This document shows positions 22,662-32,999 of a DNA stretch of 64,000 nt, one piece after another. The notes beneath the pieces are model-generated. The model was not told where the DNA came from. It saw only the letters and a program-made list of their open reading frames with translations, and ran no database searches. The translations under genes and the position numbers were made by a program. Position 1 is the first letter of the stretch. The number at the start of each line of letters is the position of its first letter. Origin of the DNA: Euryodendron excelsum (taxonomy: Eukaryota > Streptophyta > Magnoliopsida > Ericales > Pentaphylacaceae); assembly GCA_033060915.1 (NCBI GenBank), contig CM065379.1:36831318-36895317 (forward strand). Reading direction: 5' to 3'.

Positions 22662-23087
22662 AAAACGATAAGAGTAAGAGTCTCATGTTGACCGCGAGGC
22701 AGTCGAAGGGACGGACATTAGAAATGTTTCGACAACGGGGGTCGAAAACGGATAATGGGCCAAAAAGGCCTTCGAAAATGAGTTTTGGCGGGAAAAAGGG
22801 CAAAGCTGCCCAGAATTTGCAACTGGCGCCACTAGTAGTGGCGGCTTTGGCAAAAAATGCCTGGCGCCTCTGCTAGTGGCGCTAGGCTTAGAGTTAAAAC
22901 CATAAAATTTCTGGTTCAAACGGCTACGGCATTGTGGAGAGTTCTTGTAAATTCGTGAGATTCTGAGTGAGAATTGACTTGAACCTTGAAGGGGCACTTC
23001 TTGGAGATCACGGGTGATTGCTGGAAGGAGACCACGTCACTGGAAAAGTTGCCAGAAGAGAAGATTTTGCCGGAGAACTTCTAAAAA
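22662..23087 (+). promoter_or_regulatory. E4: upstream region and leader exon of the antisense PMD gene
   Basis: Plus strand, that is, antisense to E4. It holds GGCGCC-type palindromes (22823-22890), a weak CATAAAAT at 22901, and an untranslated exon ending GAACTTCTAAAAA before the GTGAGT donor at 23088. The exon has stop codons in all frames, so it is a 5' untranslated leader. Confidence 0.55.
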
Positions 23088-23975
23088 GTGAGTTTTCAAA
23101 TTTTGTTGATTTTGATGCGTAGAACTTCGTTTGAATCATGTGAATAGTAGAAATTAATGTTTTGATGTGTTTTGAACATGATGGTGATATTATTTTTGCA
23201 TTTTGGCGCTCGTTTGATTGAATTTGAGTAATTATATGTGAATATGTAAAAGGGGTTTTCTGTCGGAATAGGGGATTTGTTCCTACAAACTTGGGTATTG
23301 GATTTTCTAGCTATATTTTTGTGCTATGTGCCTTAGAAAAATGTGTTTAACAACTGTATGAAGTTTCGTGATTTTTTGAAAACTCGGTGAATTTTTAATT
23401 TTTTGAAAAATAGGAAAATACTTAGAAAATTTAGGAAAATGAGAAAACTTAGGAAATTGATGGAATTTTTAGAGTTTAAAATTTGAAGAAGGTAAGAATA
23501 TTTTTGGAAAACATTTGAAAGAATTTTGAGGAAATTTAAGACATTTTTGAAAACCATGGATTCATTGGAAAAATAAAACATGTGTTTTAAAAATTTTGAA
23601 AAATTAAAAAGTGTGCGGGGGTGCTAATGTTATGTGATTGTGACAATGTGAAGTGCACGCTTTGTGTTTTGTGTTGATGTCATAGGTGTTGTAGGGGCCA
23701 TTTTCAAACGAAATTCTGCCGAAATTTTTAGAAATTAGGAAAACGAGTTAGAAAATTTTTTTTTTTTAGAAATAAAATATTTTTGAAGGAAAAAGACAGA
23801 AAACCCTTGAGATATGATTTGAAATTGGAAAATTAAGATGTGCATGTAGGAAATTTGTTTTATCATTTGAAATCTTTCATTCATTCTGTTTGTGTTAGTT
23901 GTTTATTTTATTTTATTATTATTTGAATTGCATGCATGATATGTTAACATCTCTTATCTTGGCTTACCTTTTCAG
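23088..23975 (+). other. E4: leader intron of the antisense PMD gene
   Basis: Opens GTGAGTTTTC and closes with CTTACCTTTTCAG one base before the ATG; 888 bp, U-rich. Equivalent in position, boundaries and flanking sequence to the introns in E0 and E1. Conserved across old copies, but no transcript evidence is available. Confidence 0.72.
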
Positions 23976-24845
23976 GATGGCAGACTTGGGTGATGACGGT
24001 TCTGAAAGGAGGCGCCGCTCGGGGAAGGCGGCCTGGACAGATTCTACTGGCGGCTCTAATCGATCTAGAGGTAGTCGACGATCTACCGGATGATCCTCCT
24101 CCAGTCAGAGTAGGCAGGGGAGTAGGCTACCTGTCGACCCTTTTCCTCCAGTTGAGCAGGCTTTCGCCGAGGAGATTGGTGCTGAGAAGGAGGTACTGGG
24201 CCCTGGGGATCAGGTGACCAGTTATGGGAGAGCTTCTTCTAGGCATAGGCAGACGGATGTCGACTTGGGAGATCTGCAGATATCAAACATCCCACCACTC
24301 AGGGATCTTGCCTATCACCCCAGTATGTACTCTAGACAGCATTTGCCTCTTCCGCAGGTACATACAACTTTCAGAGGGGCTGTTCATCAGGTTTTTGTGA
24401 CCATGTAGTGGGCTGCCCCATCATATCGTGCCTTCTTGGCGGAGATCGGATTTGGTGCCTTCATGGGATTACAGGCTAACCGCCTGAACCGGCATTTAGT
24501 ACTGGCATTGGTTGAGCGGTGGTTCGGGGAGACCGGGACCTTTTATTTTGTCGGCTTCGAGTTAGGTCCTACTCCTTTGGATTGGGCGATCATTACAGGG
24601 CTCTCCTTTGTCGGCCGGTGGATCACCCTGCATCCAGACAGTAGTGACAAGGCCTGTTTGCTGTTGGACTTGCCTCATCGTGAGCATTCTGCCTTCCCTG
24701 TCTCTTGGGTCAGTCAGGATGACCGTACTTTTGCTACTGAGCCATCGCCTGCCAGGCGGGACATCATGAGACGACGACTTGTGTTGTATATCATCTTTAG
24801 CTGCTTCTGCAACAACAACAAGTCACTCATGCCGTGTCACTTCTG
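23976..24845 (+). pseudogene. E4: antisense plant-mobile-domain (PMD) gene, 5' part
   Basis: The ATG at 23977 follows the acceptor. The protein opens MADLGDDGSERRRRSGKAAW (basic, serine/arginine-rich). A TGA at 24091-24093 (codon 39) and a TAG at 24406-24408 interrupt the frame. The PMD core follows, with FLAEIGFGAFMGL, LVLALVERWFGETGTF, FELGPTPLDWAIITGLSFVG and SPARRDIMRRRLVLYIIFSC. This is the PF10536-type fold shared by retroelement passenger genes and host MAIL1/MAIN-like proteins; its biochemical role in elements is unknown. The frame breaks at about 24845 where S3 begins. Very similar to the E1 copy (49410-51269). Confidence 0.82.
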
Positions 24846-27800
24846 CAAAACATTTAGCCCTTTTTAGAAAAATAACTCCTTTTTTGTCTTTGAAATCAGT
24901 GGTCTAGGTTCGGAGGTTGGTTACGTGTAGGGAAGACGCACTAAGCTATCACCCTATCCCGCCCTTTCGGTACCTACATGTCAATCTACCCTAGATTCAC
25001 CTATGAGAGTCTTTAATTAACTATAATTCAACCCTATTTACTTTGAATAAGAATGTTTGAAAACTAATTTAGCATGATGCATGATATGCAAGTGTAAGGA
25101 GAGAGAATTGAAAAACAGATTTGAAAAGAGTTTAATTTGAAATTGATTTGATTTGAAAATAGATTTAAAGAGATGGAATTGAAATTGGAAAAATAGAAAT
25201 TCGAAAATGGAAAGTTTGAAAGTAGATGAGAATTTGAGATTTGAAAAGATTTTGAAAACCGCACTCATGAGGGTGGAATTGAAGGTTTGAAAAGTATTGT
25301 GACCGCACCTATGAAGGTTGCCTACGTATCCCTTTGGGGGAATCAGGTCAGTCGTAGTTCGGACCGGAGTCCGATTGAAAATAGAAGGTTGGATTGAAGA
25401 AGGAAATTGAATTGGAAATTGAATTGGATTTGAAATCAGAAAAGGAGATTGGAAATTGGAATTAAGAGGATTGGACTTTGATTTGGAAAGATTGATTTTG
25501 GAAAGACTTGGTTTTAGGAAACCTAGACTTAGGAAAGATAGGAGACCTAGGAAAGACTTGAGATTAAGAAAGATCAGATTGGAATGTTGGATTTGGAAAG
25601 ATCTTGCAAGATTTGGAAACTTGGAATTTAGGAAAAATTTAGATTAGGAAAGTTTCGAATTAGGAAAGTGTCATTTTTGGAAAATTTGAAATTAGGAAAG
25701 TTTTAGCTTTAGGAAAGTTTTGAAATTAGGAAAGTGTTGTTTTAGGAAAGGTTTTGAAATTGGGAAGTTTTGAATTTAGAAAGCTTTGAGTTTAGAAAGT
25801 TTTGAATTAAGAAAACTTCATTTTAAGAAAGGTTTTGAAAAAGGAAAGGTTTTGAAAATAGGAAAGTTTTGGATTTGGAAAGATGTTGAAGTTTTGGAAA
25901 GATTTAGAATTTAGAAAGTTTGGAAGTTTAGAAAGATTTAACTTAAGAAAGTTTTGAATTTAGGAAACTTTGGATTTGAAAAGATTTGAAATTTGGAAAG
26001 TTTAGGGTTTAGAAAGTTTTAGGGTTTGAATTTTAGAAAGTCTTGAAATTAGGAAAGGCTTGAATTTAGGAAAGGTTTTGAAAACTTGGATTTGGAAAGT
26101 TAAGATTTGGAAAGGGGTAGAATTAGGAAAGGGTTGAAGTTGAAAGTTTTAGGAAACTTATGGTTTAGGAAGGTGGAAGTTTAGGAAGAATTTGAATTAG
26201 GAAAGATTTGGATTTGGGAAGGGATTGGATTTGGTCTCTAAAAGAAAAGATTTGATTTTGTTTCTCAAAACGGAGGTCGGGATCTAGTTTCCCAAACGGA
26301 GAGATTTGATTCGGTTTCCTAAAGGGAAGGTAGGATTTGGCTAGGATTTAGAAAGAGAGATTCTAGAAACCCTAGATTTGGAAAATTATAGTTTCGGCGT
26401 AGAAAATAGGTTTTGGAAACGTGTATGGTTTGGATGTAGAAAACATGAGGTTTTAGAAACCTAGGTTTGGGGCAAAGTTTGAAAATCATGTTTTTGGAAA
26501 GAAAATTAGGGTTTCCTAATCGTGGTTTCTAGGGCTTGATTTGGGCTCTAAGGAAAGAGTTTTTGGAAAACGCGTTTTCGGAAACGAAGGTTTTCTAGAA
26601 GGGAATCCTAGGGAGGAGTTTTTGGAAAGTGTGTTTTTTGAAACATAGATTTTGGAAGGAAATCCTATAGAGGAAATTTCTAGAAGGAAGATTTTGGATA
26701 GAGAGTTTATTAGAAAGGCTTTTGAAGAGAGTTTTTAGGAAGGGATTTTAAAGAGAAAGAGTTTTGGAAAGGAGTTGAAAAGAGAATCTTGAAAAATAGA
26801 TTTTGGAAGGGAGTTTTTGAAAATCAATTTTGGAGAGGAGAGTTTTAGGAAAGTATGTTGAAAAAGAGATTTTTAGGAAGAGATTTTTGAAGAGAGAGTT
26901 TTTGGAAAGTATAAAAACATCTCACTTTCCTAAAGCGATTTTAGCCATAAGAAGGCTAGAACCACTTTAAGAAAATGGTTTTGAAAACAAGGTTTGAAAA
27001 TATAGACCAAGAGGACACTTTTTATATAACACTTTCCTAAAGCAACCCCAGCCATGGAAAGGCTAGAATCACCCTAGAATTGTGGTTTTGAAAACAAGTT
27101 TTTGAAAAAGAGATTTTGATGCAATTTTGAAAACAAGTTTGAAAACAATTTTAAAAACAACTTTGAAAACGAATTTTGGAAGATGCAAGATTATGATATG
27201 CACAATGCAATTTGGGGTCGTGAACATACAAGGCTAAGGTTTCACCACATAATCAAGGGGGCCGGACCCACGTGGTCTTTGGTTAGACTAGAAGAAAGCC
27301 CCCGACATGGTGACTCTCCAATAGTCTAATCCTACACATGGACCGGGAGTCCCCTTGTTTCAAGCATGCAAAGAAAGGGGGGGAAAGAGATGAGGGATTA
27401 AAGTAGAGAAAACCCAAGTGGGTTGGAGAGAGAAGAGAGAGGGGGGAAGTGCGGAAAATTAAAGAGAAAGCCTACCTTGTATCTTTTTTAATTTGCGCGC
27501 CTTGCTTGTCTTCGGTCTTCGGTCTTCGGTCTTCGTCTTGGTCTTTTTCATCAACCTTCAAGGGTTGTCTTCAAGCTTTTGATTGCAGCTCTTTCGAGCT
27601 TCAAAGGATGGTTGAAGGCTAGGGTATGAGTGTATGGGAGTGTGTATGAGTGTATAGGAGGCTAGGGTTTATGTATGGTGGCTAGGGTTTGGGAAAACCT
27701 AGGGAGACTAGGGTTTAGGAGGTGCTCGAGCTCTGTATATCAAAATATAGGATTCTTAGGTTAAGTTTGCAGACCCTTTTCACGTTGAATGAGGCTCTGT

Positions 27801-28619
27801 ATTTATAGAAGTAGGACAAACCTAGCGCCTATTACAGTGGCGCCAGGCCAAATTCTACACTAGCACCACTAGGAGTGGCGCCAGGCCATTTTTTTGGCTT
27901 GGCGCCACTACTAGTGGCGCCAGCCAATTAGGAAAGATTTAAGGTCGGCAAGCAACGTATCTTTGACTAGATTTGGGCGCCTGTACTAGTGACTACCATG
28001 CAATTTTTAGCCTGGCTTCACTAGGAGTGACTCCGGAAAGTCCAGGAATGATTTGAAGGAGCCGGGAATGACCCGGAAGGCCAGAAAGGAGCAGGAACAC
28101 TTAAAATAGTGTCCTGGAGATATTTGACTTGGAAAGTGAGGATAAGGTGGGTCGGAAAGGTTGACCGGGCCTTTAGGGGCAAAACGGTCAATCGGACCGG
28201 AAAACTGCCGGGGCGAACCCGAATTGTCCCAGAAAAAGACTTGGGATCTAAAAACATTATTTAGAATGTTCCCAGAGGTTGCCGGTTTGATTCCCAGAGC
28301 CAGCGTGGTTGGAAAAGGAGACCGGCCCACTAGGGGCAAAACGGTCATTTTGTACCGGGTTTGCCGGAACTGACTCGGAATGGTCCGAAAAGGTAAAGGA
28401 AGGTCGAGAACACTATAAAAAGTATTCTCGAGACATTATCGGTTTGATACCCAGAGCCGGTGTGGTTCTCGGGGCATTCGGATGCTTAGGGGCAAAATGG
28501 TCATCTTGACCGGAAAGTCTCGGAAAAGGTCCTAAGGGTAGTCTGGTCATTTTTCACCGAAGTGAGCTAATAGACACGAGTGTTGACCTAGGTTTTGAGT
28601 GTCTCCGCCACTCTAACGG

Positions 28620-28960
28620 TGTGAGTATTTCCGCTACTTCGAACAGGGTTGATGATTTGTGAGTATTTCCGCTACTCGGACGAGGTTAAGTATTTTCGCT
28701 ACTCGGACGGGGTTGATGATTTGGGAGTATTTCCGCTACTCGGACGGGGTTGAGTATTTCCGCTACTCAAACGGGGTTGAGTATTTCCGCTACTCTAACA
28801 GGGTTGATGATTTGGGAGTATTTTCGCTACTCGGACGGGGTTGAGTATTTCTGCTACTTTAACGGGATTGATGATTTGGGAGTATTTTCGCTACTCGGAC
28901 GGGGTTGAGTATTTCCACTACTCTAACGGTTTTATAAGTAGTTTTGCTACTCGGACCGTC
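28620..28960 (-). repeat. Expanded hairpin minisatellite in S3
   Basis: About nine copies of GAGTATTTTCGCTACTC-type units spaced 25-45 bp apart, joined by GGACGGGGTTGA and GATGATTTGG. Each unit can fold (GAGTA/TACTC, loop of about 7). A second cluster lies at 29200-29335. Other LTRs have only two or three copies. Confidence 0.85.
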
Positions 28961-29375
28961 TCGAGGAATAAACTGTCTCGAGAGAGGGATTCGAAAGGGG
29001 TCTTACCGTCTCCGAAGAGACATGCCTAGATTGAAACCGTCTCGAAGAATAAACTGTCTCGAGAGTGGGATTGGAAAGGGGTCTTACCATCTCCGAAAAG
29101 ACGTGTCTGGATTGAAACCGTCTCGAGGAATAAACTGTCTCGAGAGTGAGATTGGAAAGGGGTCTTACCGTCTCCGAAGTGACGTGCCTGGATTGTGAGT
29201 GTTTCCGCCACTCTAACGGTTTTGTGAGTACTTCCGCTACTCTAACGGTTTTGTGAGTACTTCCGCTATTCTAACGGTTTTGTGAGTGTTTTCGCCACTC
29301 TAACGGTTTTGTGAGTAGTTTTGCTACTCGGACCGTCTCGAGGAATAAACTGTCTCTCGAGAGGGATTGGAATTG
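28960..29375 (-). repeat. 81-bp minisatellite, about 3 units plus a separated partial unit (S3)
   Basis: CTCGAGGAATAAACTGTCTC near 28974, 29118 and 29337 (with a variant near 29040); the last is split off by a hairpin-repeat cluster. Confidence 0.8.
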
Positions 29376-29570
29376 GAATAAGAAAGGATAATGCCCCTAA
29401 GGGCATTTTGGTCATTTTGCCTCTATTTGGGCCTGACAGGCCCTCGAAGCGATGGAAAGACGAAATTTGGACCTAGAGGATTGGTTTCGATTGGAATATG
29501 CCCACGATGACTTGAAAACAAGTCTGGACGGAGTGTAGACTGTCGAGCGGTCAAAAATGGGGTGCTTACA

Positions 29571-30086
29571 CTTTTCCTGATGGCTGCGTCGTGATTGTCT
29601 CTTCTCAGCTTGGGCTCCGTTGTGCGGCCTTTTCTTCTAGTCTACTGCCCCAGTTTCCTCATGTCCCAATGAAGTTCTTGTTTCTCTCATTTTGAGCTTG
29701 CGACGGATACGGGATTGGTATACCCCTCAAGATTGGTCCATTTCTCCATGGTAGCCCTAGTTATGTGTCTCTTAAACTTGTTGATGTTTCAGCCGGAAGG
29801 GGATGACTCGGTCGACCGTTGATTGTGTGCGTTGCTTGGCAGGATCCGTGAAGGACACTCATATGCTCCTATGGTTGTGGGACAGACCTTCGTGAGCTTT
29901 ACTAGACTTTGGCAGGGGGGCGATGCTTATTGTTGGGGATGTGCTTCATTATTCCAGCTTTGGGTGATCAAAAACTTATTCACTACCCCTCTTTCAAAGT
30001 CGTTTGATTGGGGAGGTCGAGGGTGGGTCATTGCCCCATTCTCTATTTCTTGTTGGTCCCGAAAATCTAAGCTTTCTAAGGTGTGA
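29571..30086 (+). pseudogene. E4: antisense DUF7745/PMD-like gene, internal fragment
   Basis: Starts mid-protein at FPDGCVVIVSSQLG, colinear with PIFPDGCITVVSPQLG of the E0 gene. It continues with LCALLGRIREGHSYAPMVVG (E0: LCALLAQIHKAHSYAPMVVG), then WQGGDAYCWGCASLFQLWVI and DWGGRGWVI. Stops and frame changes between 29690 and 29825. It is a different protein type from the PMD piece left of S3, so the two halves are not one gene. No start or end is preserved. Confidence 0.7.
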
Positions 30087-32590
30087 GTCGGTACTGGAGA
30101 TATCTGAGGAGTGGCTTTAGCTCCTTTTTATGTTTTGCCTTGTTCATTGTTTCCTATTTGAGAAAGACAGAAAGACAAAGAGTGAGTTTTTGTACAAAAA
30201 TAGTTTAAAAAAATGCCCCGGTAAAGGGTGTCATCATTTTTTATGATGATTGCACATAGGATTAAATACATGATCTATTTTTTATGAATGCACATGTTTA
30301 TATAAGAATTGAATCGAATGCATATACTACTTTTTTTATTTTATGAATGCACAGGTTCACGCAAAAGTGGAAATGAATGCATGTTATACTTTTGGATAAT
30401 GCACAGATAGGAATAGAATTAAATGCAATGTCCCCTATTTTTTGTGATGAATGCACAGATTTATGTAAGAATTAAGTTAAATGCATGACTTACTTCCTTA
30501 CAAATGAACAGGTTCATACAGGAATGCAGCTGAATGCATGAATAGATACAAACTTCGCAGGAGTCTAAATGGATTTATAGGTTATACATGTCATGGATGC
30601 ATCAGTACTATATGTATATAAACTATTTACAAAGAAAACCCCAGAATTGCCCCTTGGGCCCATACTCTCAGGATTCTATTTCTTTTTCAGGATTCTGTCC
30701 CATTCAGTTTTGTCTCATTCATATCGGGGTGTGATAGCATTTGCACCATTCTTCAGGGATCTTGACCTTTTGGTTTGCTATCCTATCCTTACTTTTTACA
30801 GGGTTGCTGGTTGGGGTTTTTCTGATCTTACTTGGTTTTCTCTCTTAGATCTCCAAAATGCCACCATGGCTCGAGCGATAACTCGCATGCCCTTTGCAGA
30901 GTGATAAACAGCTAGGCCCTTAATCCGAGAAGACTTCTTTTAGGACCATAATGTAGGCTGGTTTAGAGGGTTGTAAGAAACGAAGGGATATTTAGGCTCA
31001 AAGATCTTCTTTTTAGTGGGTTGTTTAAACCAAAGCCATCTGAGCACACCTTGGAGCATGAGATTGCCCCTTGCATTCCCTTCCAGTTCTCCTTTATCAG
31101 CCTAGTTGTCTTGGTATTGTTCAGGCTTATTTGGACTAAGCAATTTTCTTTTATCAGAGAGGACTTTAATTTGGACCGTAATTTAGGCTAGGTTAAGGGG
31201 TTTATGAATGAAAAGGATGCGCATGCTCAAATTTGATGTTGTTTCTAGTAGGGTTTCGATCCACACCATCCTTAGTCGGACTTCCAGTAGGGTTTCGTCC
31301 CCTAATACCCTCCTCTAGTTTTAGCAACACGTTTGGCTCATTTATATCAAGCAATCCTTTTTAATCGGAGAGGACTTTAACAGGGTCGTAATCTAGGCCA
31401 TGGTTTCAAATTTTTACAAGAAAGGGTAAAGGCTCAAACCTATTACTTGTACTTGGTGGCTTTGTTACCTAGGATCACCTTTGAATTTTCTCTTTTACAA
31501 GAGGAGTTGACATTTCTTGTAACTTTTAACTTTCTTAGTCTGACATTTGCCCCCCCCCCCCCCCCTTTTTTTTTTAACTTTCATCTTTCTTATATGCTTT
31601 TCAAGATAGCACAAACATGATTCTTTCTCGATCTTTTCTCTGATATGCCTTTTTTTTTTTTTTTGGAGCATTTCTACAACTTCTTTTTCTCAAATCCTTT
31701 CCTTAGCATTTTGATTTAACCCATTGTGGATGGTGATCCCTAGGTTGGGGTGTTTTCTAAAAAGGAAAGGTAATTAGCTCAATAGGTTTGACAAGGGTTG
31801 CTTTTAACTCTATGGAAAATGAAATGAGGGCCTTTCTTCATTTTGAACAAGATTGCTTGATCCATAAAGCCTTCACGTTACTTCAACTTGATGATCGATG
31901 ACGTCTTCTGCTGTTTGTCTGCCCCAGTGTGGGGGGATGGTTTTGGATCGAGGTTGACAAAAATCTTTTGCTTTCTGCGAGGCACTAGTGGGTTAAGCAA
32001 AGGGGATATTTCTGTGTATGATAGCAGAATTGAGGGCCTCTAATCATTTCAAATTGAATTGCTTAGTCCATAAAGCCTTAGTACAAAATTTAGAGAATAT
32101 TCCTAGGGATGATGTGTTTCTGTCAATGAAAACCCTACATGTTCTATCAAATCAACTATTCTGTACTTACCCCAATGTGGGAGATGGTTTTTGGTTTGGG
32201 GTATCTGAAAAGAAATTATGTACGACTCTAGTGGGTTGAGCAAAGGGTAGTGTTTATTTGGGATAAATAGAATGAGGGCTTCTCATCATTTTGAGTACTC
32301 GGTTACCCATCGCTTAGCCAGGATATCACGCAAGTGTCACCTCTTTAATAGAATTTGCACCTCTTTGTTGAGATTGTCTTCCTCCTATCTCTCACTCTCT
32401 CTCTCTCAGTCTCTCAAAAGTTTTCACCCCTTTTAAATGGGTTGTCCATGTTATCCCATCCTTCAAGTTGAGTTATTTACCAAATGGGGAAGAATCCCTA
32501 AATGAGACAATCGTCCATAAGAGTATGAAATAAAGGGGATAAACTAGGAACTACCTATTTTTATTTAAAAACATGATTACATGGCATGCA
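30087..32590 (-). repeat. E4: 3' spacer with degenerate tandem repeats
   Basis: No gene. Block A (GAGAGGACTTTAATTTGGACC and relatives, followed by TAATTTAGGCTAGG) occurs near 30930, 31155 and 31365. Block B (AATGAGGGCCTTTCTTCATT and relatives, followed by CCATAAAGCC) occurs near 31825, 32020 and 32270. Periods are about 200-245 bp. Homopolymers: C run at 31551-31565 and T runs at 31566 and 31652. Related, inverted blocks lie in E1 near 48540-48830 and in E0 near 1640-1760. Confidence 0.65.
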
Positions 32591-32598
32591 ATGTTCAT

Positions 32599-32910
32599 TT
32601 AAATAAGATATGCAAGAAATAGAAAGATAAAAGGGAAACAGATGCATTTTATGAAAATCTCCCTTTTCTTATGGGCCTCTTGGTAAGAACCCTTAATAGA
32701 GTTTTGAAACCGTGCCAACTGCTTTGGTATTTCATTCCCCGGGTGTATCACCAATGCCGGAGGGCGAATTGACAGAGCTTTTGCAGTGTTTGGCATGCAT
32801 TCGGAAGTTAGGAGATTCTTGATTGCAATACGCGAGTCTGATAGGACTTTGCAAATGGTGAAACCTCCTTTTGCATTGACGGTGGTTGTCGCGGCATGGT
32901 GTGGAGGCAA
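32599..32910 (-). CDS. Unrecognised short open frame in E4, sense to the element
   Basis: About 103 codons, opening MPPHHAATTTVNAKGGFTIC and containing SIRPPALVIHPGNEIPKQLA. The frame extends a little upstream of the ATG. It lies between the 3' spacer and the leader, where gag-pol should be, and may be a scrap of the lost polyprotein or an extra element ORF. I do not recognise it. Composition is protein-like rather than repeat-derived, unlike most open frames here. The last 20 or so residues are hydrophobic. Low certainty that it is a real gene. Confidence 0.3.
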   Translation of the reverse strand: MPPHHAATTTVNAKGGFTICKVLSDSRIAIKNLLTSECMPNTAKALSIRPPALVIHPGNEIPKQLARFQNSIKGSYQEAHKKREIFIKCICFPFIFLFLAYLI

Positions 32911-32999
32911 TGTCTTGTTGATGAATGGTTAGTTCTTATTGCTGCCTGATGTAAGTTCGGCCTCTTCTAACAACTAGGCTTATCCGCCCATAAGTTTGA

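Larger units (their letters stand above)
24846..29570 (-). mobile_element. S3: LTR on the minus strand, truncated at its 3' end
   Basis: The right end is the intact complement of TGTAAGCACCCC. The left end lacks about 300 bp of the LTR terminus and joins PMD codons directly with no TSD. TATAAATA lies on the minus strand at 27807-27800 and the G-poor tract at about 25440-26900 (complement). It contains an unusual expansion of a hairpin repeat (28620-28960). It is not followed by a polypurine tract, so its right flank is target sequence. Confidence 0.88.

Noticed and set aside
24436..24867. PMD region as a host MAIL1/MAIN-type gene
   Set aside because: It sits inside a retrotransposon between the polypurine tract and spacer, has two stops, ends in an LTR, and has a second copy at the same place in E1.
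29823..30086. A separate functional gene at this position
   Set aside because: It is colinear with the interior of the E0 antisense gene, has no start, and upstream frames contain stops; kept as a pseudogene fragment.
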